DNA of 6,957 bases from Fidelibacterota bacterium (GTDB lineage: Bacteria; Fidelibacterota; UBA2242), in the NCBI GenBank assembly GCA_003645845.1, contig QNCV01000140.1, positions 1 through 6,957 on the forward strand. Reading direction: 5' to 3'. This document shows positions 1 through 6,949 of this stretch, piece by piece (the first letter of the stretch is position 1; each line of letters starts with the position of its first letter). The notes under the pieces are model-generated. The model saw nothing but the letters and a program-made list of their open reading frames with translations. It searched no databases and had not been told where the DNA came from. Position numbers and translations under genes: made by a program.

Positions 1-511
1 CCAGTTTGTAATAAGCATCCATTAAATCCGTCCCTAAGGTCACCACACCATGCCGTTCGAGCAGCAAGGCATCCGCTTCACCGGAATATTCACCAACAAG
101 CTCGGCAAACTCCTGTGTTGACGGCGTCCGATAGGGTACCAGGGGGATTTTCCCCAGCGTAACGACAACTTCGGGAAATAATAACTCGTCCATTCCCTGA
201 CCGATCATTGCATAGGCGGTTGCGTAGGGAGAATGAACATGAATAACCGCCCGGATATCCTGACGAACTTCGTATATAGAGCGATGCATTTTGTACTCCG
301 AAGAGGGTTTCATTGCACCCTCATAGCGGTCAGGATAAACAGTCACTATTATCTCGGGTGTCAGTTCACCTTTTGAAACCCTGGTAGGCGTAATGAGAAA
401 GGAATCTTTATCCATTCTCGCACTGATATTCCCGTCATTCGCCGCAACGAATCCCTGTCGGTGAACCAGTGCACCGATCTTACAAATTTCCTGAAGTAAT
501 TCCATCTTCAT
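1..511 (-). CDS. Class II aldolase/adducin-family protein, C-terminus cut by window edge
   Basis: 170 codons are visible; the 3' end lies beyond base 1. The family is zinc-dependent and cleaves or forms sugar phosphates (L-fuculose-1-P aldolase, L-ribulose-5-P 4-epimerase, methylthioribulose-1-P dehydratase); the exact substrate cannot be told from this fragment. The hallmarks are seen in order: an AANDGNIS phosphate-binding loop (residues 23-30), ITPT (40-43), PSSE with the likely catalytic Glu72, HVHSPYATA with zinc ligands His91 and His93, and ERHGVVTLG with the third zinc ligand His154. The protein therefore looks catalytically intact. The start chosen is the ATG at 511-509, which overlaps the serS stop codon by one base (TAATG). 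A second in-frame ATG lies two codons on, at 505-503. No Shine-Dalgarno sequence is visible for either, so translation is probably coupled to serS. Family assignment is firm; the specific activity is unknown. Confidence 0.9.
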   Translation of the reverse strand, partial: MKMELLQEICKIGALVHRQGFVAANDGNISARMDKDSFLITPTRVSKGELTPEIIVTVYPDRYEGAMKPSSEYKMHRSIYEVRQDIRAVIHVHSPYATAYAMIGQGMDELLFPEVVVTLGKIPLVPYRTPSTQEFAELVGEYSGEADALLLERHGVVTLGTDLMDAYYKL

Positions 512-1788
512 TAAATCTGCGATTTAATCTGTTTAAAACCGGTATAGGGTTGCAGAATTTCAGGGATGGTAATCGTCCCCTCATCGGTCTGATAGGTTTC
601 CAGAAATGCAATCATTAAGCGAGGTGTTGCTACTCCTGAACCATTCAGAGTATGGACAAAATCAACTTTGCCATCAGAATTCCGACGATAGCGGATGTTT
701 GCCCGACGGGCCTGAAAATCTTCAAAATTGCTGACACTGGAAACTTCAAAGTATTTTTGAGAACCCGGAGCCCAGATTTCAATATCATAACATTTCGCAG
801 CAGCAAAACTGAGATCACCGGTGCATAACGAAACGACTCTGTAATGCAAATTCAGAGCCTGAAGCACATCTTCAGCATCTTGCAATAATTCCTCATGAGC
901 CTGATAGGATGTCTCCGGATGAACAAAACGCACCATTTCAACTTTGTTGAATTGATGAACCCGTGACAGACCCCGGGTATCTTTGCCGTAGGAACCGGCT
1001 TCCCGCCGAAAACAGGCAGAGTATGCCGCGTAGTGAATAGGCAGTTGACTTTCGGGAATGATTTCATCACGGTGAAGATTGGTGACCGGTACTTCCGCAG
1101 TGGGAATTAAAAACAGATCGTCGGCATTATCAAGATACATATCCTCTTCCAGTTTGGGAAGCTGGCCGGTCCCGAAGGCGGAATCCCGGGATGTCAGAAA
1201 AGGAGGAAATATTTCCTGGTAATTGTGTTCTTGGGTGTGTAAATCAAGCATGAAATTGATAAGGGCGCGCTCCAGTCGGGCGCCGGCCTTTTTGTAAACA
1301 GGAAAGCCGCTTCCGGAGATTTTTGCACCCCGGTGAAAATCCAGAATATCTAATCTCTCCGCCAGGTCCAGGTGATCTTTCAAGGGATAGTCGTATTGCG
1401 GCTTTTCACCCCATTCCTTAACCGTCTCATTATCCTTCTCGGAAAATCCGATCTTAACCGATTTATGCGGAAGATTCGGCAATGTGATCATAATGGCGTG
1501 GATCTGCTCGTCAACAATCTTTATCCGGTCATCGAATGCCTTTATTTTTTCACCAACCTGTTTCATTTCGCTGATTTTGCCGGAGGCATCTTCTTTGGCC
1601 TTTTTCAATCGAGCAATTTCAGAAGACACGCGGTTTCGCAAACCTTTTAATTCATCACTTTGGGATATTATCGAGCGTCGTTGTTCATCAAGTTCCAATA
1701 ATTCATCGATTTTATCACCGCTGTTCTTTGTTTTTAAACCCCTTTTAAAATACTCCGGATCCTGTCTGATTTTTTTAATATCTAGCAT
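511..1788 (-). CDS. serS: Seryl-tRNA synthetase
   Basis: Cytoplasmic class II aminoacyl-tRNA synthetase that charges tRNA-Ser, and also tRNA-Sec where present, using ATP. At 425 residues it has normal bacterial length. The N-terminal part (about 28-100) is a charged, Lys/Glu-rich antiparallel coiled-coil arm that grips the long variable arm of tRNA-Ser. The catalytic core follows: a Thr-Ala-Glu serine-binding loop at 230-232, motif 2 around FRREAGSYGKDTRG (260-273), a conserved stretch around Glu348 and the DFQARR element (357-362), and motif 3 from Asn382 to Arg390. Motif 3 reads GSGVATPR rather than the GSGLAVGR common in Proteobacteria; this looks like lineage variation, since the motif arginine is kept. 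The ATG at 1788 is preceded by a GAGGA ribosome binding site. The stop codon overlaps the start of the downstream aldolase gene. Identification is secure. Confidence 0.98.
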   Translation of the reverse strand: MLDIKKIRQDPEYFKRGLKTKNSGDKIDELLELDEQRRSIISQSDELKGLRNRVSSEIARLKKAKEDASGKISEMKQVGEKIKAFDDRIKIVDEQIHAIMITLPNLPHKSVKIGFSEKDNETVKEWGEKPQYDYPLKDHLDLAERLDILDFHRGAKISGSGFPVYKKAGARLERALINFMLDLHTQEHNYQEIFPPFLTSRDSAFGTGQLPKLEEDMYLDNADDLFLIPTAEVPVTNLHRDEIIPESQLPIHYAAYSACFRREAGSYGKDTRGLSRVHQFNKVEMVRFVHPETSYQAHEELLQDAEDVLQALNLHYRVVSLCTGDLSFAAAKCYDIEIWAPGSQKYFEVSSVSNFEDFQARRANIRYRRNSDGKVDFVHTLNGSGVATPRLMIAFLETYQTDEGTITIPEILQPYTGFKQIKSQI

Positions 1789-1792
1789 TCAA

Positions 1793-1797
1793 TCCTC
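1793..1797 (-). promoter_or_regulatory. Ribosome binding site of serS
   Basis: On the minus strand GAGGA lies four bases upstream of the ATG at 1788. Spacing is slightly short, but the match to the 16S rRNA tail is good and it fixes the serS start. Confidence 0.7.
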
Positions 1798-1855
1798 ATT
1801 ATATCTATACTCATTTCAACATCATTACAGACGGTAAATTAACGAATATTTTGTT

Positions 1856-1884
1856 ATTATAAAGGGATAAAATGCTCTTATGGA
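1856..1884 (-). promoter_or_regulatory. Possible sigma70-type promoter for serS
   Basis: Within the 108-base gap before serS, the minus strand carries a perfect TATAAT at 1861-1856. A weak -35 (TCCATA, three of six matches) lies 17 bases upstream at 1884-1879. Transcription would begin near 1849 and give a leader of about 60 bases. No intrinsic terminator for the upstream gene is visible in this gap, so read-through into serS is an alternative. The AT-rich context makes a chance TATAAT quite possible. Confidence 0.25.
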
Positions 1885-1896
1885 GCCGGAACCCGA

Positions 1897-4443
1897 TCAG
1901 TTATAGGCGGCTTTATGTTTTTTTCGCAACCCGACAAGAAGTGTCTGAATAATAATTTTCATATCCAGTAAAATCGACATATTCTCAATGTAATACAAAT
2001 CGTAGCGCAATTTTTCACGGACATCGTCAATACTCTCATCGTATTTATATTTGATCTGCGCCCATCCGGTAATGCCCGGTTTGACGATCAATCTCCGGGC
2101 ATAAAATTGGATAGATTGCTCCAATTCGTTGACGAAATAGGGACGTTCCGGTCGCGGTCCGACGATGCTCATATCACCCAGTAACACATTGACAAATTGT
2201 GGAATTTCATCAAGCCCGGTGCGCCTGAGAAATTTTCCCATCCCTGTGACGCGCGGGTCTTCCTTCTCGGCCCACTTCGGCCCGGTTTCATCTTCAGCAT
2301 TCGGCATCATCGACCGAAATTTTATCAGCTCAAATTCCTGTTTGTTCTTTCCAACCCGTTTTTGTTTATAAAATACGGGGCCATTCGAATCTATTTTGAT
2401 AGCCAGCGCGATGATCAACCAAAAAGGGAAAAAGACTACCAGTACGATTAATGATACACCGATATCGATAAATCGCTTCAATAACCATTCCCAGGTTTTC
2501 ATATTCGAACCGAAAAACCGGATCAGAGAGACGCCGTAAATATGGCTGGTTTTAAATCCCGACATCAGATTGTAGAAATCCGGCAGCAATTTTACCGATA
2601 CATTATAATGACTGAAGAGTGCGATTAAATCCATAATCGTGTCACTCTCGGTATTGTCAAGGGCAATAATGACCTCTTTGATTTTTTTCTTTTTAATGAA
2701 CTTCGGAATATCTTCAAAGCCACCTAAAACCGGCACTCCATTAATCAATTTACCAACATTGCCATTGGCATGATCGTCGATATATCCGACCAGGTTGAAC
2801 TTTAATTCAGGAACATATCTGATTTTGGTTGCTACGTTTACGGCCCGATTCGAAGCGCCGATAATTAAAGTGGGCCTGCGTTTAAAGCCCAGTAAATCGT
2901 TGTTTTTCAAAATTCCAATCAATATTAATCGGCCGGCGCTGATACCAATAAACAGAATAATGGCGTAGACAACTAAAACACGCCGCGCAACAATAATCGG
3001 AAAGTTTATTTCAAAAGTAACAAAGAAAATAAACAGTGTTCCCCAAAATACAATTTTCAACACCGTGAATATTTCATCGATCCGGGATGTATCCCATTCA
3101 ATGAAATAAAGATCGTTGGCTGCCAGCAGGATTATCCAGAAAATGATCGTCCATGAAGTCTGTAAAACCAGCTCGCTGGTGGTAAATTCCCGACTTAAAA
3201 AGGGTACGCATCGCCAGTAATATGTTACATAAAATGCAATAATGATAAAAATTGTGTCACTTAATACAAAAAGCAACGACTGAATAAATTCGGAAGTATC
3301 AAAGGGAATGAATTTGTTTTCCTTCTTCCCGTTCCCGTTAAGCATTCCATTGGTTTTTCCATTACCGTTGCCGTTTTCACCATTTCCCACGACAATCAGG
3401 TTACGTTCAATTTCAACATAACCCAGCCGACGGATTAACATGGCCAGCAAGACACCGCCTACAACAATCACTGTAACAATCGCCCGGGTATTCAGGAAAA
3501 GAAAGGAGACTCCCATTATTCCGGCAAGCAAACTAAAAAAATAAATGGTCAATACGGCATTTCGATGGGAAAAACCGATGGACATCAACCGGTGATGAAT
3601 ATGCTCCTTATCTGCCATAAAAGGATGCATGCGTTTACTTGCCCGCCGGAAAAAGGCAATCAGGGTATCCAGAGCCGGAACAGCCAGGACCATTAACGGT
3701 AATATGATATTCAGTGTATTGGTATGACCGACCCGGCCAACTTCCAGCGAAATCACCGATATGGAAAATCCCAGAAATAGCGAACCGGCGTCGCCCATAA
3801 ATATTGATGCCGGATGAAAATTATATTTCAGAAAACCCAGATTCGCCAGAAGCAGTAATACATTGATCAACGCCACCAGGGTTCTGCCGGATTGCATACT
3901 GATTAACGCAAAAGTAGCAAATATAATTGTCGCCACGCCGGCGGCCAGACCGTCAAGTCCGTCCAGAAGATTCATGGCATTTGTAATAAACACAATCCAC
4001 AATATGGTGAATAAAAATGAAAATGTACCGAGATGGATATTCCCCAGAACCGGTAAATACAGGGTATCGAACTGAAAACCGCCCACCACTACCAGAATCG
4101 CCGCGAATATCTGACAGTAAAATTTGGTCGAGAATTTCAATCCCTTCAGATCATCATACAACCCCACCAGGGTGATGAACGTACAGGCAATTCCGAGAAT
4201 ATAGTAATGTGTGGGCACTTTCCCGGCAATGATCGGCACCAGAAAAACCGAAATTCCCGTCCCGATGATAACTGACAATACAATCGCAACTCCACCGAGA
4301 TATGGAATGAACCGTTTATGAACTTTACGCACATTTGGAATATCGCCGATGTGATACTTCAGAGCGACGCTCCGGGCAACTCGGGTCAACACCAGCGAAC
4401 TGCCTAATGTAACAACTAAAATTATAAACAACTGTAAATACAC
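1897..4443 (-). CDS. WecA-type polytopic plus WbaP/WcaJ-type monotopic phosphoglycosyl transferase fusion
   Basis: This 848-residue membrane protein should start lipid-linked glycan synthesis by moving sugar-1-phosphate from a UDP-sugar to undecaprenyl phosphate. Residues 1-350 are a full WecA/TagO/MraY-superfamily enzyme with about 10-11 membrane segments. It has LYDDLKG (95-101), NAMNLLDGLDGLAAG (155-169), FMGDAGS (215-221) and the HIHH loop (281-284). A linker rich in Asn-Gly (354-372) follows. Residues 386-512 hold four membrane segments, and about 524-625 is a Rossmann-like domain opening with TLIIGASNRA (525-534). Residues 650-848 are a bacterial sugar-transferase domain: a membrane re-entrant helix (about 656-682), KFRSM (708-712), LDEIPQ with the catalytic Asp745-Glu746 dyad, VGPRPE (761-766) and GITGWAQ (790-796). 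Each half alone matches the usual length of its family, and there is no frameshift between them. The start is GTG, preceded by AAGG seven bases upstream; the ATG five bases upstream is out of frame and soon hits a stop. Sugar specificities are not readable; GlcNAc-1-P for the first half and a hexose-1-P such as Gal or Glc for the second are family-based guesses. Confidence 0.93.
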   Translation of the reverse strand: MYLQLFIILVVTLGSSLVLTRVARSVALKYHIGDIPNVRKVHKRFIPYLGGVAIVLSVIIGTGISVFLVPIIAGKVPTHYYILGIACTFITLVGLYDDLKGLKFSTKFYCQIFAAILVVVGGFQFDTLYLPVLGNIHLGTFSFLFTILWIVFITNAMNLLDGLDGLAAGVATIIFATFALISMQSGRTLVALINVLLLLANLGFLKYNFHPASIFMGDAGSLFLGFSISVISLEVGRVGHTNTLNIILPLMVLAVPALDTLIAFFRRASKRMHPFMADKEHIHHRLMSIGFSHRNAVLTIYFFSLLAGIMGVSFLFLNTRAIVTVIVVGGVLLAMLIRRLGYVEIERNLIVVGNGENGNGNGKTNGMLNGNGKKENKFIPFDTSEFIQSLLFVLSDTIFIIIAFYVTYYWRCVPFLSREFTTSELVLQTSWTIIFWIILLAANDLYFIEWDTSRIDEIFTVLKIVFWGTLFIFFVTFEINFPIIVARRVLVVYAIILFIGISAGRLILIGILKNNDLLGFKRRPTLIIGASNRAVNVATKIRYVPELKFNLVGYIDDHANGNVGKLINGVPVLGGFEDIPKFIKKKKIKEVIIALDNTESDTIMDLIALFSHYNVSVKLLPDFYNLMSGFKTSHIYGVSLIRFFGSNMKTWEWLLKRFIDIGVSLIVLVVFFPFWLIIALAIKIDSNGPVFYKQKRVGKNKQEFELIKFRSMMPNAEDETGPKWAEKEDPRVTGMGKFLRRTGLDEIPQFVNVLLGDMSIVGPRPERPYFVNELEQSIQFYARRLIVKPGITGWAQIKYKYDESIDDVREKLRYDLYYIENMSILLDMKIIIQTLLVGLRKKHKAAYN
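3316..3384 (-). other. Asn-Gly repeat linker between the two enzyme halves
   Basis: These bases encode residues 354-376 of the fusion. Seven Asn-Gly pairs occur between residues 354 and 372. The pairs use mixed synonymous codons (AAT/AAC with GGT, GGC, GGA or GGG); only one tandem exact copy (AACGGG twice) is seen. The preceding segment ends in basic residues (RRLGYVEIER, 338-347), so by the positive-inside rule the linker is probably cytoplasmic, which also suits the usual inside N-terminus of WbaP-like proteins. Confidence 0.75.
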
Positions 4444-4450
4444 AACATTA

Positions 4451-4454
4451 CCTT
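4451..4454 (-). promoter_or_regulatory. Ribosome binding site deciding the GTG start of the fusion gene
   Basis: AAGG on the minus strand, seven bases before the GTG at 4443-4441. It supports the non-ATG start, because the nearby ATG at 4448-4446 is in another frame and reaches a stop within nine codons. Confidence 0.6.
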
Positions 4455-4484
4455 AAATTTCAAATAGTCCTACCTACCTTCTCT

Positions 4485-4518
4485 AAAAAGGAGACGATCC
4501 GCTGAACTTCAAGATCGT
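4485..4518 (-). terminator. Weak hairpin followed by a T-run in the leader of the fusion gene
   Basis: On the minus strand ACGATC (4518-4513) pairs with GATCGT (4499-4494) across a 13-base loop. CTCC and then five T residues (4489-4485) follow. The arrangement resembles a weak terminator or attenuator ahead of the 848-residue gene. The stem is only six pairs and the T-run is four bases away, so it may be chance. Confidence 0.2.
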
Positions 4519-4560
4519 GCTATTTCGGGAAATTTATTTTGGGATTTTTATGTTACGTAG

Positions 4561-4570
4561 CAAATATTTG
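4561..4570. repeat. Perfect 10-base palindrome
   Basis: CAAATATTTG reads the same on both strands and lies about 120 bases upstream of the fusion-gene start. It has no loop, so it would be a protein site rather than an RNA hairpin. In AT-rich intergenic DNA such a palindrome can easily arise by chance. Confidence 0.3.
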
Positions 4571-4586
4571 TCGGGATCATCCTCAG

Positions 4587-4606
4587 CATTTCATCTGACT
4601 GAAATG
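4587..4606. repeat. Inverted repeat CATTTCA-N6-TGAAATG, operator-like
   Basis: A perfect seven-base dyad with a six-base centre. It overlaps the -10 element of the candidate promoter at 4603-4631 and covers its expected start point near 4596. Neither strand has a T-run directly after the repeat on the side needed for termination of the minus-strand transcript, so an operator is a better guess than a terminator. No regulator gene is visible in the window. Confidence 0.35.
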
Positions 4607-4631
4607 TAAAAACAAATTAGTAACATGGCAA
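4603..4631 (-). promoter_or_regulatory. Candidate sigma70-type promoter for the phosphoglycosyl transferase fusion
   Basis: On the minus strand TTGCCA (4631-4626, five of six matches to TTGACA) is followed by a 17-base spacer and TACATT (4608-4603, four of six matches to TATAAT). Transcription would start near 4596, leaving a leader of about 150 bases before the GTG. It lies just after the GT2 stop codon, so the fusion gene could be transcribed apart from the glycosyltransferases. Confidence 0.35.
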
Positions 4632-4644
4632 GGAGAAATTTGAA

Positions 4645-5772
4645 TTAACGAGAACTATCAGGCGATTGCCACTTTGAAAATGTTTGTCCTAACAATACTT
4701 TCACAACTCCAATCAACGCAGACCAATGAACCATGCAAAAATAATATGGGACATAAAACAATTTCTCTGGGCGCTGAAATATAAAACCGATAAACGCGAA
4801 AAAGTAAAATATTATTTGTCCAAGTAGAATAAATAGAAAAAACGGTTTATAACATAGTCCCAATGAAGTAACTAAAATAATAAGACTCAATAAACTAGTA
4901 AACCAACGAACAAGTTTATGAAAAATAAATTCAAAGAAACGGATACCTCGAATTTCTTTTCTCATTTTCAGAAAGCCTACGAGACCTCTGTTAACAATTC
5001 TTATTTTTCGATTAAATTCCTCATTCACATTGAGTGCGGTTTTTTCACATGCAATTGCAGAGGGTTCATAAATGACTAATAATCCTTTAGAGCCAATCCG
5101 CATAGGTATCTGGAAATCATTTGCAATATCCGGCTCTAATTTCATCAACAGATTTTTTCGAATGGCAAAAATTGAACCATTTGCAATAGAGAGTTGACCA
5201 ATCTTACTCTCTAATATTTTTAACATGTGTTCGTATCGCCAATATAATCCCTCACCTTTTGCTATATTGGATCGATCTGTCTGAATCAGTTTTAGCTGGC
5301 CAACAACACACCCGATGCGATTATCAGAAAAATTTTGAACAAGTTTTTCAACCGCATCTTCATTATAAAAACAATTAGCATCAGAAAAAATAACTATATC
5401 ACTTTCGATATGGACTAAAGTCTTATTTAATGATGTATTTTTTCCCTGATTCTCTTCATAATGAAATAATCTTATGTAATCCGAGTATCTCTTGCAAATC
5501 GATTTGGTACGATCTGTAGAGCCATCTGAAACAATTACGATCTGTAGTTTTGGATATTTTATCTTTAAGCAATTTTGGATTTTTTTCTCAATGACTTTCT
5601 CTTCATTATATGCAGAAATAATTAACGTTACACTTGGGTAATAATCGTTACCTTTATTTACTTGAACTCCATTAAACAGGCTGTAAACCCAAAGAGTAAA
5701 GGGATAGCCAAAATAACAAAAGAATAAAATGGTAAAAGAAAACCAAAATAATATTTCTAACAAAACTTCCAT
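4645..5772 (-). CDS. Membrane-bound family 2 glycosyltransferase
   Basis: Probable inner-membrane GT-A-fold transferase that adds a sugar from a nucleotide donor to a growing polysaccharide or lipid-linked oligosaccharide. Numbered from an alternative TTG start one codon upstream (376 residues), it has an N-terminal membrane helix (about 5-34). The GT2 core follows: SVTLIISAYNEE (48-59), VSDGSTD (82-88), the DxD-like SDAN (131-134) that binds metal and donor, NGSIFAIR (199-206) and NDF (219-221). Next come the basic stretch RKIRIVNRG (256-264) and about three C-terminal helices (288-308, 310-333, 340-362). The order resembles PgaC/BcsA-type synthases, but the QxxRW motif of processive enzymes is absent and the R-K-x-R variant stands in its place. 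Donor and acceptor are unknown. I prefer the ATG at 5772 over the TTG at 5775; neither has a clear ribosome binding site. The gene is AT-rich and follows the GT4 gene by 49 bases. Confidence 0.88.
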   Translation of the reverse strand: MEVLLEILFWFSFTILFFCYFGYPFTLWVYSLFNGVQVNKGNDYYPSVTLIISAYNEEKVIEKKIQNCLKIKYPKLQIVIVSDGSTDRTKSICKRYSDYIRLFHYEENQGKNTSLNKTLVHIESDIVIFSDANCFYNEDAVEKLVQNFSDNRIGCVVGQLKLIQTDRSNIAKGEGLYWRYEHMLKILESKIGQLSIANGSIFAIRKNLLMKLEPDIANDFQIPMRIGSKGLLVIYEPSAIACEKTALNVNEEFNRKIRIVNRGLVGFLKMRKEIRGIRFFEFIFHKLVRWFTSLLSLIILVTSLGLCYKPFFLFILLGQIIFYFFAFIGFIFQRPEKLFYVPYYFCMVHWSALIGVVKVLLGQTFSKWQSPDSSR

Positions 5773-5821
5773 CAATATTTCAATAACATAGGTAATGCTA
5801 ATTTCGTTAAATGATTACATT

Positions 5822-6949
5822 TTATTTTAAGACTTTGTAAAATTCAATAAAGGATTCCTCATATATTTCCCAATTATAATATTTCAGGAAAGCCTCCCGA
5901 CCATTTTCCCCACACCTTCTAAGCTCGGTTGGATTATTAATCAAATCCAATATTCTATCTTTAAATCTGTCAATATTAGAATAGGGTTCTAAATATCCAC
6001 ATCGATTTTGTCTGATATATTTATTATTACATGCACTTTCCTCTGCTACAATTGCCAAACCAGCAGCCATATATTCAAATAATTTTGTTGGAATCGCCCG
6101 ATTATGATACTGACCATATGGTAATAAAACCGAAAGCCCAATACTAGATTCTATTAATATGTTTAATAGTTTATCCGGCGGAACCCAATCAATAAATTGA
6201 AATTGCTTTTCGATTTGAAGGTACCTGATTTTTTCCATTAGTAAAGTTTCTTCGTGATCAGATAAAAAATTACGAACAAATTTAAATTGTATAGTCGGAT
6301 CAACATCAGTAACCTTTTTTACAATCTCAGCCATAACTAATGAGCCTCGAACAGCCATTAGGGTACCCGTATGAATAATTACACGTTTTGTATAATCTTT
6401 TTTAGGAATTTGTACAGTGCGAAAACTTCCAGCACGAGCAAAGTTTGGTAATAATAATGTGTGACATTTGTAATTATTAAATCTGTTTCTCATATGTTTT
6501 TCAACAACAATAATATTACGGATTATTCGGGCGGCAAAATGTTCAAAAGTATCAACTGACCATCGGATTATTCTAAAAAACCAATTATCACGATTTGCAA
6601 ATAAACGCACAGCATAATTCTCATGAACGTCATAAATTACATTAGAATTAGTAAAAATCTTAAAAAACAATCCGACGAATAATAAATCCGGATCGTGAAA
6701 ATGAATAATTGAATATCGTTTGGATATACATATTTTTATTATTCTTAACCAATTAACTGGTCTCATTAATTTTGGTAGTTTTGGTATGCCAACAATATTT
6801 ATTCCGCGATATTTAAAATCCTTCCCCTCGGGTGCAATTAAATCAATTTCATATCCATTATTCAATAATGATATTGCTTCTTTGTCAAGAATTCGACGAT
6901 CATTATATTTATGTACGCTAGTAATAATACAAATTTTTTTATCTTGCAT
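5822..6949 (-). CDS. Family 4-like (GT-B fold) glycosyltransferase
   Basis: A 375-residue protein of typical length for a GT4 transferase acting on lipid-linked glycans at the cytoplasmic face; it has no obvious signal peptide or membrane segment. The N-terminal Rossmann half opens with KICIITSVHKYNDRRILDKEA (residues 5-25), a common beginning of this family, and includes HFHDPDLL (83-90) and YDVHENY (106-112). The C-terminal half has IHTGTLMAVRGS (192-203) and the donor-binding segment PTKLFEYMAAG (287-297) with Glu292. The first glutamate of the classic E-x7-E pair is not evident: the region just before reads GQYHNRAIP (279-287), a pattern I have seen in related polysaccharide transferases. 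Only eight bases precede the ATG, so no ribosome binding site or upstream gene can be judged. Donor and linkage are unknown. Probably co-transcribed with the GT2 gene downstream. Confidence 0.9.
   Translation of the reverse strand: MQDKKICIITSVHKYNDRRILDKEAISLLNNGYEIDLIAPEGKDFKYRGINIVGIPKLPKLMRPVNWLRIIKICISKRYSIIHFHDPDLLFVGLFFKIFTNSNVIYDVHENYAVRLFANRDNWFFRIIRWSVDTFEHFAARIIRNIIVVEKHMRNRFNNYKCHTLLLPNFARAGSFRTVQIPKKDYTKRVIIHTGTLMAVRGSLVMAEIVKKVTDVDPTIQFKFVRNFLSDHEETLLMEKIRYLQIEKQFQFIDWVPPDKLLNILIESSIGLSVLLPYGQYHNRAIPTKLFEYMAAGLAIVAEESACNNKYIRQNRCGYLEPYSNIDRFKDRILDLINNPTELRRCGENGREAFLKYYNWEIYEESFIEFYKVLK

Noticed and set aside
852..1070. Minus-strand 72-codon open frame inside serS
   Set aside because: It lies in another frame of a gene with unmistakable SerRS motifs and has no recognisable domain or ribosome binding site.
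1798..1803. TATAAT on the minus strand immediately before serS
   Set aside because: Transcription from it would begin inside or after the Shine-Dalgarno sequence, so it cannot serve the serS transcript.
1372..1837. Two overlapping plus-strand open frames opposite the serS N-terminal half
   Set aside because: They are antisense shadows of the coiled-coil region; the translated sequences are Phe/Ser-rich, as expected from the complement of Lys/Glu-rich codons.
2165..2451. Plus-strand open frames opposite the monotopic transferase domain
   Set aside because: They mirror the highly conserved catalytic domain on the other strand, and no protein family is recognisable in them.
3300..3400. Possible frameshift or assembly join creating the fusion
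   Set aside because: The frame stays open through the linker with sensible codon use, and both flanking domains are complete; no stop or shifted homology is visible. Close relatives would settle it.
3863..4334. Short open frames over the WecA-like half (plus 3863-4075, minus 4146-4334)
   Set aside because: They are out of frame with the conserved membrane protein and lack any motif or start signal.
4468..4480. Short GGTA tandem repeat (AAGGTAGGTAGG on the minus strand)
   Set aside because: Only about two and a half units, too short to be a phase-variation tract and outside the coding region.
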